NCBI GenBank assembly: GCA_028293055.1
Contig: JAQGLD010000641.1
Coordinates: forward strand, 1 to 6,384
Direction of reading: 5' to 3'
Length of the DNA stretch: 6,384 bases
Source of the DNA: Alphaproteobacteria bacterium
GTDB lineage: Bacteria > Pseudomonadota > Alphaproteobacteria > Sphingomonadales > Sphingomonadaceae
In this document: positions 1 through 6,200 of the stretch, piece by piece
Numbering within the stretch: position 1 is the stretch's first letter
Layout: every line of letters begins with the position of its first letter
Notes under the pieces: generated by a model
What the model was told of the DNA's origin: nothing
The model's database searches: none
The model's input: only the letters and a program-made list of their open reading frames with translations
Program-made: the position numbers and the translations under genes

Positions 1-1337
1 TTGATCGAGATGTGGCGGCAATCGATTCCAGCCTTGCGCCACCGCTGAAGGTCCGCGATCACGGCCTGCTGCATCATCCGGCCGAGGCTGGAAGCGAGCT
101 GATACTCCTTGAAGCCCTCCGCCAGCGTCTCCGGACCCTGGAGCCCTCGTCTCGGATGCGACCAGCGCAACAAGGCTTCGAAACCGACAATCTGGCCCGA
201 TCGGAGATCCATCTTCGGCTGGTAAACGGGAACGATCGAGCGCTCCAGTAGCGCCACGCGGGCGAGGTTGCGCTGTGACGCTTTCCGCTGGGCTTCGACC
301 CGCATGTGCTGGTGGAACATGCGGCTCGCGCCGCGCCCCTCCGCCTTTACTGCCTGCAGCGCGCATTCCGCGCTCTTCAGGAGATCGTGGCCGCTGGCGC
401 CGTCTCGCGGATAGAGCGATCCGCCGACGCTCGCCCCGACATTGATCAGTCGGCCGGCATGGCAGGTGGGGAGTCTCACCCTCTCCAGCATGCACTCGCT
501 CGCTATGGAAAGTTCTGCGATTCCTTTCAGCCCCTCGAAGATGATTGCAAAGGTGTCCCCACCAATGCGGGCCAGACAGTCGGAGGGTTTCAGCATGTCC
601 TTCAGCCGCGCCGAGACACTCCGGAGCAGGTGATCGCCCGCCGCCGTCCCCAAGGCCTCGTTGACCTGATTGAAATGGTCGAGATCCAACAAGATGAGAC
701 CGACCGGAGTAGCGCCTTCCATGCTGCGCACGATGCTCGCTTCGAGACGCCTCTGTAAGGCGAGGCGGTTGGGGAGTAGGGTCAAGGGGTCGCGCTCGGC
801 CGCCCGCAGAAGGTCGTCTGCCGACTTCCGGTGCACAGTTGTGTCGCGGCAGGTGGCAAGGATCATGGTCCCGAACTGCCGCTCCGCGCGCACGGGAGCG
901 ACGAGCACGTCCCACCACCGTCCCGTGCCGCCCGCGCCGGGCTGATGGATCGACAGCCGCGCGGTGACACCCGACCTGGCCCGCCTTACGGCATCGCCCG
1001 CAAGGTCGCGCGTGGCCGCTGGCCAAAGCTTCGCCCAGTCACTTCCCGGCTCCGGAAGGCGACCTCCAAAGGCCTGCTGGCCTGCCCGATTGGCTTCGAT
1101 CAGCCGGCCGCGTTCGTCGAGGAGGAAGACTGCCTCCCGCGTCTGGCGCAGCAGCGCCTCGAACAAGGGGTCGAAATTACCGGCTCCCCGGCCGCCGCAG
1201 GGTTGCCACTGTTGGGGGCAGGGAGCGTCATCCGCTGGGGACGCGCCCGAGTTCTTCGCGCCGGGTCCGGTTCTGACCGCGCACCGCACCGCGCCCCACC
1301 TCTCCCGCTTCTGCTCACGATGTTCCAACACGTTCAC
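1..1337 (-). CDS. PAS-GGDEF-EAL cyclic-di-GMP signalling protein (3' end outside window)
   Basis: The minus-strand frame is open from the GTG at 1337 to the window edge, giving 445 complete residues; the C-terminus is cut off. Residues 1-55 look low in complexity. About 60-170 resemble a PAS domain (AVFLLDERGRLIEAN). The GGDEF domain starts at DPLTLLPNR (183-191), contains LLDLDHFNQVNEALG, and carries GGDTF at 259-263 where GGDEF is usual. An EAL domain follows from about 365, with VPVYQPKMDLRSGQ and the signature FEALLRW; its catalytic Glu is residue 387. The window ends inside the NVS-type motif, so the later EAL residues (DDFGTG and others) cannot be judged. Family knowledge: EAL hydrolyses c-di-GMP to pGpG, GGDEF makes c-di-GMP, and degenerate GGDEF domains often only bind GTP and regulate the EAL. 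Inference: mainly a phosphodiesterase. No membrane segment is visible. GTG 1337 was chosen because GGAGAGGGG lies just upstream. It lies 81 bp downstream of the kinase gene, same strand, probably co-regulated. Confidence 0.9.
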   Translation of the reverse strand, partial: MNVLEHREQKRERWGAVRCAVRTGPGAKNSGASPADDAPCPQQWQPCGGRGAGNFDPLFEALLRQTREAVFLLDERGRLIEANRAGQQAFGGRLPEPGSDWAKLWPAATRDLAGDAVRRARSGVTARLSIHQPGAGGTGRWWDVLVAPVRAERQFGTMILATCRDTTVHRKSADDLLRAAERDPLTLLPNRLALQRRLEASIVRSMEGATPVGLILLDLDHFNQVNEALGTAAGDHLLRSVSARLKDMLKPSDCLARIGGDTFAIIFEGLKGIAELSIASECMLERVRLPTCHAGRLINVGASVGGSLYPRDGASGHDLLKSAECALQAVKAEGRGASRMFHQHMRVEAQRKASQRNLARVALLERSIVPVYQPKMDLRSGQIVGFEALLRWSHPRRGLQGPETLAEGFKEYQLASSLGRMMQQAVIADLQRWRKAGIDCRHISI

Positions 1338-1340
1338 CTT

Positions 1341-1349
1341 CCCCTCTCC
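1341..1349 (-). promoter_or_regulatory. Ribosome binding site deciding the GTG start at 1337
   Basis: Read on the minus strand, GGAGAGGGG precedes GTG, with the GGAG core 8 nt from the start codon. A second GTG two codons later (1331) is also possible but lies further from this purine stretch. The frame stays open back to the kinase stop codon at 1421, but that stretch has no better start. Confidence 0.6.
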
Positions 1350-1388
1350 GCGGCTGACTAGAGGGGGGAGTGGAAGGGACGACTGAAG

Positions 1389-1406
1389 AGCCCCTACCGT
1401 GGGGCT
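1389..1406. promoter_or_regulatory. Inverted repeat between the kinase and GGDEF-EAL genes, possible operator or attenuator
   Basis: AGCCCC and GGGGCT form a perfect 6-bp stem around the loop TACCGT. It sits 12 bp past the kinase stop and about 50 bp before the GGDEF-EAL start. No T-run follows on the minus strand, so an efficient intrinsic terminator is unlikely. CTACTGCAG adjoins it (1405-1413). AGCCCCTA and CTACTGCAG both recur upstream of the kinase, which favours a protein-binding site. This is inference from shared words only. Confidence 0.35.
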
Positions 1407-1418
1407 ACTGCAGCGAAC

Positions 1419-4091
1419 TTACGGGTCGAGTGATGGCAGCTTCAAGGTGAAGCAGAAGACGGCGCCTCCAAGAGGGTTGTCTTCGACCCAGATGCGACCT
1501 CCATGGCCCTCCACAATCGTGCGGCAGATCGAGAGGCCGATGCCGTGCCCTTCCACCTTTGCGGTCTCGAAGGGCGTGAAAAGACTGGCCATGACTTCGT
1601 CCGAGATGCCGGTGCCCCTGTCGGCGATGCAGATCTTGACCTCATCGTCCCCGAGGCGGTGCGAGGAGACGATGAGCGGACTGTCCCCATCCGTCTCCTC
1701 GACCGATTCGTGGCCATTGCGGAGGAGGTTGAGCAGGACCTGTTCGATCTGGATCCGATCCGCCACGACCCGGTCTACCGTCTCGTCCAGCCGCATCTCG
1801 GGCACCGCCTGAGGACGGCAGGCGTGGCTGATCCGGCAGGCCTCCTCGACGATGGAGCGGAGACTTTCGGATCTTTTCTCCGAGTCGAAAAAGCTTGCAT
1901 GTGCGCGCACCCGTCGGATGATCTCGACGGCGTATGCTGCGCTTCTCTCTGTGTCCGACACCGCCTGCACGACCGCAGCATCGAGTGGCAATCCGGACTC
2001 GATGAGTGCAAGTCGGCTTCCGCGCGCGAAGCTCATGATCGCGGTCAGCGGCTGGCTCAACTCGTGGGCGAGCGTTGCCGCCATGATACCCATGGCGTTG
2101 AGCCGCGAATGATGCAGCAGGTCCGGGTGCATCGGCTTCGAACCCCCGAATTCGACGGCCTGCTCCGTCAGGTCCTGGTTGAGGCCGACGAAGCGGGAGG
2201 GTCTCCCGGCCGCGTCCCGAACGACTTTGCCGAGCCCAAGCAGGCGGCGCGGCGTCCCCGCGCGGCAAACCGTGCGATATTCCGCCCTGAAGAGGCTTCC
2301 GTCCGCCACGCTCGCGTCCAAAGCACGCTTGACGAGCGGCAGATCTTCGGGATCGACGGTGCGCTCCCATTCGCCGACGCTGAACTGTTCCGCGCCCTTC
2401 TCGGGAAGGCCGTGAAGCTCCCGGCTGCGCGGGCACAGGCGTACATTCTGGCTGTCGAGATCGAGATCCCAGGTGCCGGCGCCGGCATTACGCAGGGCCA
2501 GCCCCAAGCGTTCGGACGCTTCCTGGGCGCGCTGTTCCGCCGACTTGAGATCGCTGATGTCGCAGGCGCTGCCGAGCATTCGGGACGGCAGGCCCGTTGT
2601 CGCGTCGCGCGCCACGACACGCCCGCGGTCGAGCACCCAGCACCAGGTCCCGTCCGCGCGCCGGATCCGATACTCGCAGGAGAACCGCGCGGTTCTCCCC
2701 TCGAGATGGGCGTTGAGCAGGCCAAGCACGCGATTGAGGTCGTCGGGGTGAATGAGCTGGCGCACGGTCTCGAACCGGCTGGGCAACTGCTCCGCACGAT
2801 AACCGAGCCGCTCCAGGAACCGTTCGGACATTGCGACGTTCGCCGTCACAATGTTCCAGTCCCAGGCGCCGTCCCCGGCCGCCTCGAGCGCCAGTCGAAG
2901 CGCCTCCTCGCTCATCCGGAGCGACGCGGCGGCCTTCCTCTGGGCGCTTACATCACGGAAGAACACCTGAACCCCGCCCGAAAAGGCTCGAGCGCTGACG
3001 TCCAGCCACATCTCCAGGTCGGGCTCGAAGAATTCGAACCGGCAAGGCCGGCCCGTCGAGACGACGCGGTTCAGCTGGTCCCACCCCCGCGTCCCCCTCG
3101 CAAGCGGGAACGCCTCCCAGATTTCGCACCCCCGCAGGTCTCGCCCGCGTCCGATGAGAGCCTCGGCATTCCGGTTCAGATAGATGAAGCGCCATTTCGG
3201 ATCGAGGAGGAATGCACAATCCGTCGTGCCTTCGAGCAGGTCAAGCGCGGGGGGGAGGTGCGGCGGACTTGGAACACGTGGAGGATCGCCTTCCACCGCT
3301 TTGCTCGGGGGAACGGCAATCGGCGCGCTGTCGTCAACGCCGAGTGGCGCGAGGTCGGCGTCCACTCCCAGCCGGAGGGCCTCCGACAAGCTGGCGGTGC
3401 CGAGGGTCTCCATCATGTTGGCGCGGTGCATCTCGACCGTTCGAGGACTGAGGTCGAGGCGACGGGCAATCTCCTTGTTGGTCAAGCCGGCGAGGAGACC
3501 TCGCAATACCTGACGCTCGCGCGGGGAGAGCCGCTGCAGGCGCGCAACGGCCGTTGTCGCGGCCTCGTGTCGATCACGGATGCGGCCCGCTTGGTCCAGC
3601 GCCCGCTCGATTGCAGCGATGAGGTCGGGCTCCTGGTGCGGCTTTGCGAGAAAGTCGGACGCTCCGAGCCTCATTGCCTCGACCGCCGGGCCAATATCGC
3701 CATGGCCGCTCATCATGATCACAGGCGCGACGGGTCCGAAGCTCGACAGTCGCCGCAACGTCTCGTTGCCGCCGAGCCCTGGCATCGACACGTCAAGAAG
3801 GATGCAGCCGGATCCCAGCCCCAGCCCGGCGGCCTCGAGCAGCTCCTCGCCGCTGGCATAGATCTCGGTTCGGTAGCCGTGGCGGCTCAACAGAAAACTT
3901 GTTGCAGCGCGCACGCGAGCGTCGTCGTCAACGATGTGGATGAGGGCGGACAGGAAGAGGCTCGCTTCGCTCGTGGGAATTAACCGAATTTGGGGCGTGC
4001 GCCTCGCTTTTGTAGAGGGTGCGACTACTGCAGTGAGTCTACTGCCGAAGCCCCTATCCCAGTAAGGTCGGCACCCCGTCTTCCAATCCAA
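1419..4091 (-). CDS. Fused FixJ-type response regulator and PAS-PAS-PAS histidine kinase
   Basis: This 890-residue, apparently soluble protein holds a whole two-component system. A receiver (about 49-165) has the acidic pocket D55-D57, phosphoacceptor D100 (LLDVSMPG), S128 and K150. A LuxR/FixJ-type HTH (about 187-245) contains LSPRERQVL, NKEIARRL and SPRTVEMHRANMM. A proline-rich linker (249-282) leads to three PAS domains: about 283-382, 395-515 (RLGYRAEQL, IHPDD, YRIRRADGTW) and 527-643. HisKA carries H676 in TLAHELSQPLTAI. The HATPase has an N box (LLNLLRNGHE, 787-795), DRGTGI (824-829), FTPFETAK (838-845) and GHGIGLSI (848-855), as in FixL. The expected chemistry is autophosphorylation at H676, transfer to D100, and DNA binding by the HTH. 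The signal is unknown: no haem-PAS signature or membrane segment was recognised. The start is doubtful. TTG 4091 is the only ATG/GTG/TTG between the upstream in-frame stop (4098-4100) and the receiver, and it adds about 45 atypical residues; AAGG lies 4 nt before it. Regulator-first fusion is unusual, since hybrid kinases normally carry receivers after the kinase and no HTH. Confidence 0.9.
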   Translation of the reverse strand: MDWKTGCRPYWDRGFGSRLTAVVAPSTKARRTPQIRLIPTSEASLFLSALIHIVDDDARVRAATSFLLSRHGYRTEIYASGEELLEAAGLGLGSGCILLDVSMPGLGGNETLRRLSSFGPVAPVIMMSGHGDIGPAVEAMRLGASDFLAKPHQEPDLIAAIERALDQAGRIRDRHEAATTAVARLQRLSPRERQVLRGLLAGLTNKEIARRLDLSPRTVEMHRANMMETLGTASLSEALRLGVDADLAPLGVDDSAPIAVPPSKAVEGDPPRVPSPPHLPPALDLLEGTTDCAFLLDPKWRFIYLNRNAEALIGRGRDLRGCEIWEAFPLARGTRGWDQLNRVVSTGRPCRFEFFEPDLEMWLDVSARAFSGGVQVFFRDVSAQRKAAASLRMSEEALRLALEAAGDGAWDWNIVTANVAMSERFLERLGYRAEQLPSRFETVRQLIHPDDLNRVLGLLNAHLEGRTARFSCEYRIRRADGTWCWVLDRGRVVARDATTGLPSRMLGSACDISDLKSAEQRAQEASERLGLALRNAGAGTWDLDLDSQNVRLCPRSRELHGLPEKGAEQFSVGEWERTVDPEDLPLVKRALDASVADGSLFRAEYRTVCRAGTPRRLLGLGKVVRDAAGRPSRFVGLNQDLTEQAVEFGGSKPMHPDLLHHSRLNAMGIMAATLAHELSQPLTAIMSFARGSRLALIESGLPLDAAVVQAVSDTERSAAYAVEIIRRVRAHASFFDSEKRSESLRSIVEEACRISHACRPQAVPEMRLDETVDRVVADRIQIEQVLLNLLRNGHESVEETDGDSPLIVSSHRLGDDEVKICIADRGTGISDEVMASLFTPFETAKVEGHGIGLSICRTIVEGHGGRIWVEDNPLGGAVFCFTLKLPSLDP
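4025..4056. promoter_or_regulatory. Putative regulator-binding region upstream of or within the 5' end of the kinase gene
   Basis: CTACTGC occurs twice with a 14-bp period (4025-4031 and 4039-4045); the first copy extends to the palindrome ACTGCAGT. AGCCCCTA follows at 4049-4056. The same words, AGCCCCTA and CTACTGCAG, occur in the gap before the GGDEF-EAL gene (1389-1413). The position is upstream of the receiver domain but inside the reading frame if TTG 4091 is the true start. A target site for the HTH of the fused regulator is an inference; the consensus for this regulator is not known. Confidence 0.35.
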
Positions 4092-4313
4092 GAAGCCTTA
4101 TGACCGGATCTGAACGAAGGGCCGCTTCCTCCTTTGAAGATCTCTAAAGCCGCCTGTCAGCAATCGGCCAGGTCCGGCCCAAAAGCGGCCGGACGGGGTT
4201 GCGCCAAAATCGGTCGTTCCCTGTCGCTAGCCGCCTTTCGGAAAGCAGCCGCCGTCATCGGTGTAGGGCCCGCTTTGCTTGCATTCCATAAGCCACTCGA
4301 TCAGTCTCTAGCC
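4092..4313. other. Divergent intergenic region
   Basis: This stretch separates the leftward kinase gene from the rightward permease gene and should hold both promoters if TTG 4091 is the kinase start. No convincing -35/-10 pair was found by eye. It contains the 8-bp inverted repeat at 4172-4194 and a small CTTTC-G-GAAAG repeat (4235-4245). The permease frame is open through it from TTG 4134, but the 60 residues so encoded have no membrane character and do not look like family sequence. Confidence 0.5.
4172..4194. repeat. Perfect 8-bp inverted repeat in the divergent gap
   Basis: GTCCGGCC and GGCCGGAC flank the 7-nt loop CAAAAGC. The hairpin lies between the divergent kinase and permease genes. 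Neither strand has a T-run after it, so it does not look like a standard intrinsic terminator. It could be an operator, a leader hairpin of the permease message or a decayed intergenic repeat; the sequence does not decide between these. Confidence 0.45.
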
Positions 4314-5603
4314 GTGGGGACCCAGATCGATTCGACTCGTCCTTTCGGCCTTTGGACGGCCACTGCGTTGGTAGTCGGCGGAATGATCGGTTCCGGGATT
4401 TTCCTTCTCCCTGCGCAACTCGCGCCATTCGGGTGGGCGGGTGTCGTAGCATGGTTCTGCGTCATTGCTGGCGCGGGGGTCATCGCACTGGTGCTGTCGC
4501 GGCTTGCCATAACTATGCCGCATGCAACCGGTGCAGTTCCGATGTGCGCCGCCGCTCTCGGCCCCTTGGCGGGCGTGCTGATTGGATGGAGCTACTGGGT
4601 CGGTGTGTGGTCGGCCAATGCGATTATCGCCGTCACAGCAATCCGTTACCTTTCAGTCTTCGGGCCTGTGCTCGGGGCGACACCGGCGGCGTCTGCGCTT
4701 TCGGCCGTTTCGTTAATTTGGCTCGTTACTCTGCTCAACGTGGGTGGCGCACGTGCGGCAGGCCGGTTCCAGGTCATCACAACCGCGCTCAAGGTCCTGC
4801 CATTACTGGCGGTCGTCGCGATCCTTGGCGGATTGATGTTTTCCGGCCGCATGGCGCTCCACAACCATTCGCAAGGTGCGTTCACCGGCGGTTCGCTCAC
4901 CTCGGCGGCGACTCTCGCTTTCTTCGCGCTGGTGGGGTTCGAGGGCGCAAGCATCGTGGCCGAGCGCGTGCGCGACCCGGCACGCAACGTCGTGCTGGCG
5001 ACGCTGGGTGGACTGCTCGCGACCGGGTTGCTGTACGTCATAGTGTGCTCGGGCATCGTGTTCGCGCTGCCGGCTGACACTGTCGCCACTGCGACTGCGC
5101 CGATAGCCATGTTTGTTGCGATTTTTTGGGGACAGGGCGCCAGCATAGCCGTTGCGGCCTTTGCCGCGATCGCCGCGATCGGCTGCCTTAATGGCTGGGT
5201 GCTGGTACAAGGCGAACTGCCGCTCGGCATGGCACGCGCAGGCGTATTGCCTCGCTGGCTCGATCGAACCAACAGGCGGGATGTACCGGTCGCCATCCTC
5301 ATCGCCTCAAGTGCGCTCGCCAGTGTGTTGATATTGAGCACGATGTCGCGCTCTACCGAGGGGCTTCTCACATTCATGCTGCAACTCACCACCGCGGCGA
5401 CGATCTGGCTATATATCGGCGTCTGCGCAGCAGCACTTAAGCTGGGCATCGCGCGTCCGGCAGCGGTGATCGGCCTGCTGTTTTCTTGCTGGGTAATGAT
5501 TGGCGCCGGGGTGGAAGCCGTCGGATGGAGCCTTGGACTGATGCTATGTGCCCTCCCATTCTATTGGCTGCGCGGTTCAGCGCGGGTTGTACAACCGGCC
5601 TAA
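4314..5603 (+). CDS. APC-superfamily amino acid permease (AdiC-like antiporter family)
   Basis: This is an inner-membrane transporter of about 429 residues, with roughly twelve hydrophobic segments by eye. The first carries the family glycine motif GGMIGSGIFLLP (residues 22-33), which in AdiC-type structures forms the unwound substrate-binding part of helix 1. The segment FFALVGFEGASIVAERVRDP (from about 203) matches the helix 6 region, including the conserved GFE and the following acidic and DP positions. CLNGWVLVQGELPLGMARAGVLP (from about 293) matches the helix 8 to cytoplasmic loop region of arginine/agmatine antiporters. Family knowledge supports amino acid or polyamine transport or exchange; the substrate cannot be read from sequence. 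GTG 4314 was chosen because it gives the usual short cytoplasmic tail before RPFGLWTATALVVGG, though it lacks a clear ribosome site. TTG 4275 has AGGG 6 nt upstream and would add 13 residues; TTG 4134 would add 60 unlikely residues. It is divergent from the signalling genes, with no partner enzyme nearby. Confidence 0.88.
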   Translation: MGTQIDSTRPFGLWTATALVVGGMIGSGIFLLPAQLAPFGWAGVVAWFCVIAGAGVIALVLSRLAITMPHATGAVPMCAAALGPLAGVLIGWSYWVGVWSANAIIAVTAIRYLSVFGPVLGATPAASALSAVSLIWLVTLLNVGGARAAGRFQVITTALKVLPLLAVVAILGGLMFSGRMALHNHSQGAFTGGSLTSAATLAFFALVGFEGASIVAERVRDPARNVVLATLGGLLATGLLYVIVCSGIVFALPADTVATATAPIAMFVAIFWGQGASIAVAAFAAIAAIGCLNGWVLVQGELPLGMARAGVLPRWLDRTNRRDVPVAILIASSALASVLILSTMSRSTEGLLTFMLQLTTAATIWLYIGVCAAALKLGIARPAAVIGLLFSCWVMIGAGVEAVGWSLGLMLCALPFYWLRGSARVVQPA

Positions 5604-5648
5604 ATTCGAACGCGGCCAGCAGGTCGCTGAGGCGCTCATGTGAATCGT

Positions 5649-5671
5649 CCTGACAGCGACCCCGCGTCAGG
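5649..5671 (+). terminator. Possible terminator hairpin after the permease
   Basis: CCTGAC (5649-5654) pairs with GTCAGG (5666-5671). The stem continues as GCG/CGC after a one-base bulge (A5655) and closes on a 4-nt loop, giving about 9 GC-rich pairs 45 bp past the permease stop. There is no following T-run, only TCGGAAGGGG, so efficiency as an intrinsic terminator is doubtful. Confidence 0.35.
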
Positions 5672-5697
5672 TCGGAAGGGGCTATTTGTGGCGACAC

Positions 5698-5893
5698 CGA
5701 CCTAAACCTACGCTTTCGGCCCCGCCTACCCACCCGGACACGGCGGGAAGCTATTAACAACCTTGCCGAGGTGCTGAATGACGAGGGGCGGCACTTGGAG
5801 GCTGAGTCTCTTCTGCAAAAGGCGCTCGAGATCTGGCGAGCGACCCTGTGCGCGGTCAGGTTCCGCTGTTCCGCCTCGCCTTCCGAAAGGTGA
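5698..5893 (+). pseudogene. Remnant of a tetratricopeptide (TPR, kinesin-light-chain type) protein, frameshifted
   Basis: Two adjacent frames together spell one KLC-type TPR repeat. The first (5698-5754) ends THPDTAGSY and runs straight into TAA at 5755-5757. Dropping one T near 5754-5755 moves into the second frame, which continues NNLAEVLNDEGRHLEAESLL and then QKALEIWRATL (5756-5848). This is the expected order HPDTA-S-x-NNLA-x-L-x-x-x-G-R-x-x-EAE-x-L-x-x-KALEI of TPR_12-like repeats. After RATL the frame loses TPR character and stops at TGA 5891-5893. Upstream of 5719 the match fades. Such repeats normally occur in tandem and mediate protein-protein contacts, so one broken repeat cannot be functional. 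There is no start codon or ribosome site for it. Confidence 0.6.
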
Positions 5894-6200
5894 TGGTTGG
5901 CTTTCGGCCACGACCCGACAAAATGAACTCCATGACCATGTCTCTGCTGCCGGGTCGTTTCGCAAGCTATTCGTCGTGTGGACACTCAATAGCGAGGTAG
6001 AGGCGAAGGACGCTTTCGGCCTGATTTATCGGCTGGAATGAGCGTCTCTGTCCGCAGCGCCGATCTTCCATTCTCCGCAAGTGACGGAAAAAAGCCGCCG
6101 CTTCCATGGAGACGATTTTTTCGATTGGCACGGATATATGAGTGGTGCTTCTTGTAGGACAGGAACATGCAGCCTTAGTGTCCCCAAGTTAGATAAATAA
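5894..6200. other. No supported gene; noncoding or decayed stretch
   Basis: Short reading frames here on both strands show no recognisable domain. The plus-strand frame through 5778-6041 crosses the TPR remnant out of register and is not credible. The stretch from about 6090 to 6200 is visibly richer in A and T than the flanking genes and contains an A6 run (6088-6093) and a T6 run (6116-6121). GCTTTCGGCC occurs at 5900-5909 and 6012-6021. It looks like intergenic debris between two broken genes. Confidence 0.5.

Noticed and set aside
283..643. Haem-binding oxygen sensing by a FixL-type PAS
   Set aside because: The kinase half is FixL-like, but no haem-ligand PAS pattern was recognised in the three PAS domains, so no oxygen-sensing call is made.
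306..758. Plus-strand open frames at 306-758, 831-1361 and 964-1386
   Set aside because: They lie opposite the continuous PAS-GGDEF-EAL frame and have no recognisable domains; they are antisense shadows.
1503..3983. A long plus-strand open frame of 826 codons opposite the kinase gene
   Set aside because: It is in exact codon register with the kinase on the other strand. Its stops would require TTA, CTA or TCA codons in the kinase, which GC-rich genes avoid. The product has no domains, while the minus strand encodes a full set of catalytic motifs.
4646..5449. Minus-strand frame of 267 codons opposite the permease
   Set aside because: Its Ser/Thr/Ala-rich product is the typical antisense of a membrane protein gene, and the plus strand carries clear transporter motifs.
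5437..5985. Minus-strand frame of 182 codons across the permease 3' end and the TPR remnant
   Set aside because: It overlaps the end of the permease and is antisense to the TPR remnant; the product has no domain and no ribosome site was seen.
5778..6041. Plus-strand frame of 87 codons
   Set aside because: It reads the TPR remnant out of register and then debris; no recognisable protein.
6087..6122. GAAAAAA and TTTTTTC flanking 22 bases, like a bidirectional terminator
   Set aside because: The bases between the A and T runs do not form a GC stem, so the structure lacks the terminator core.
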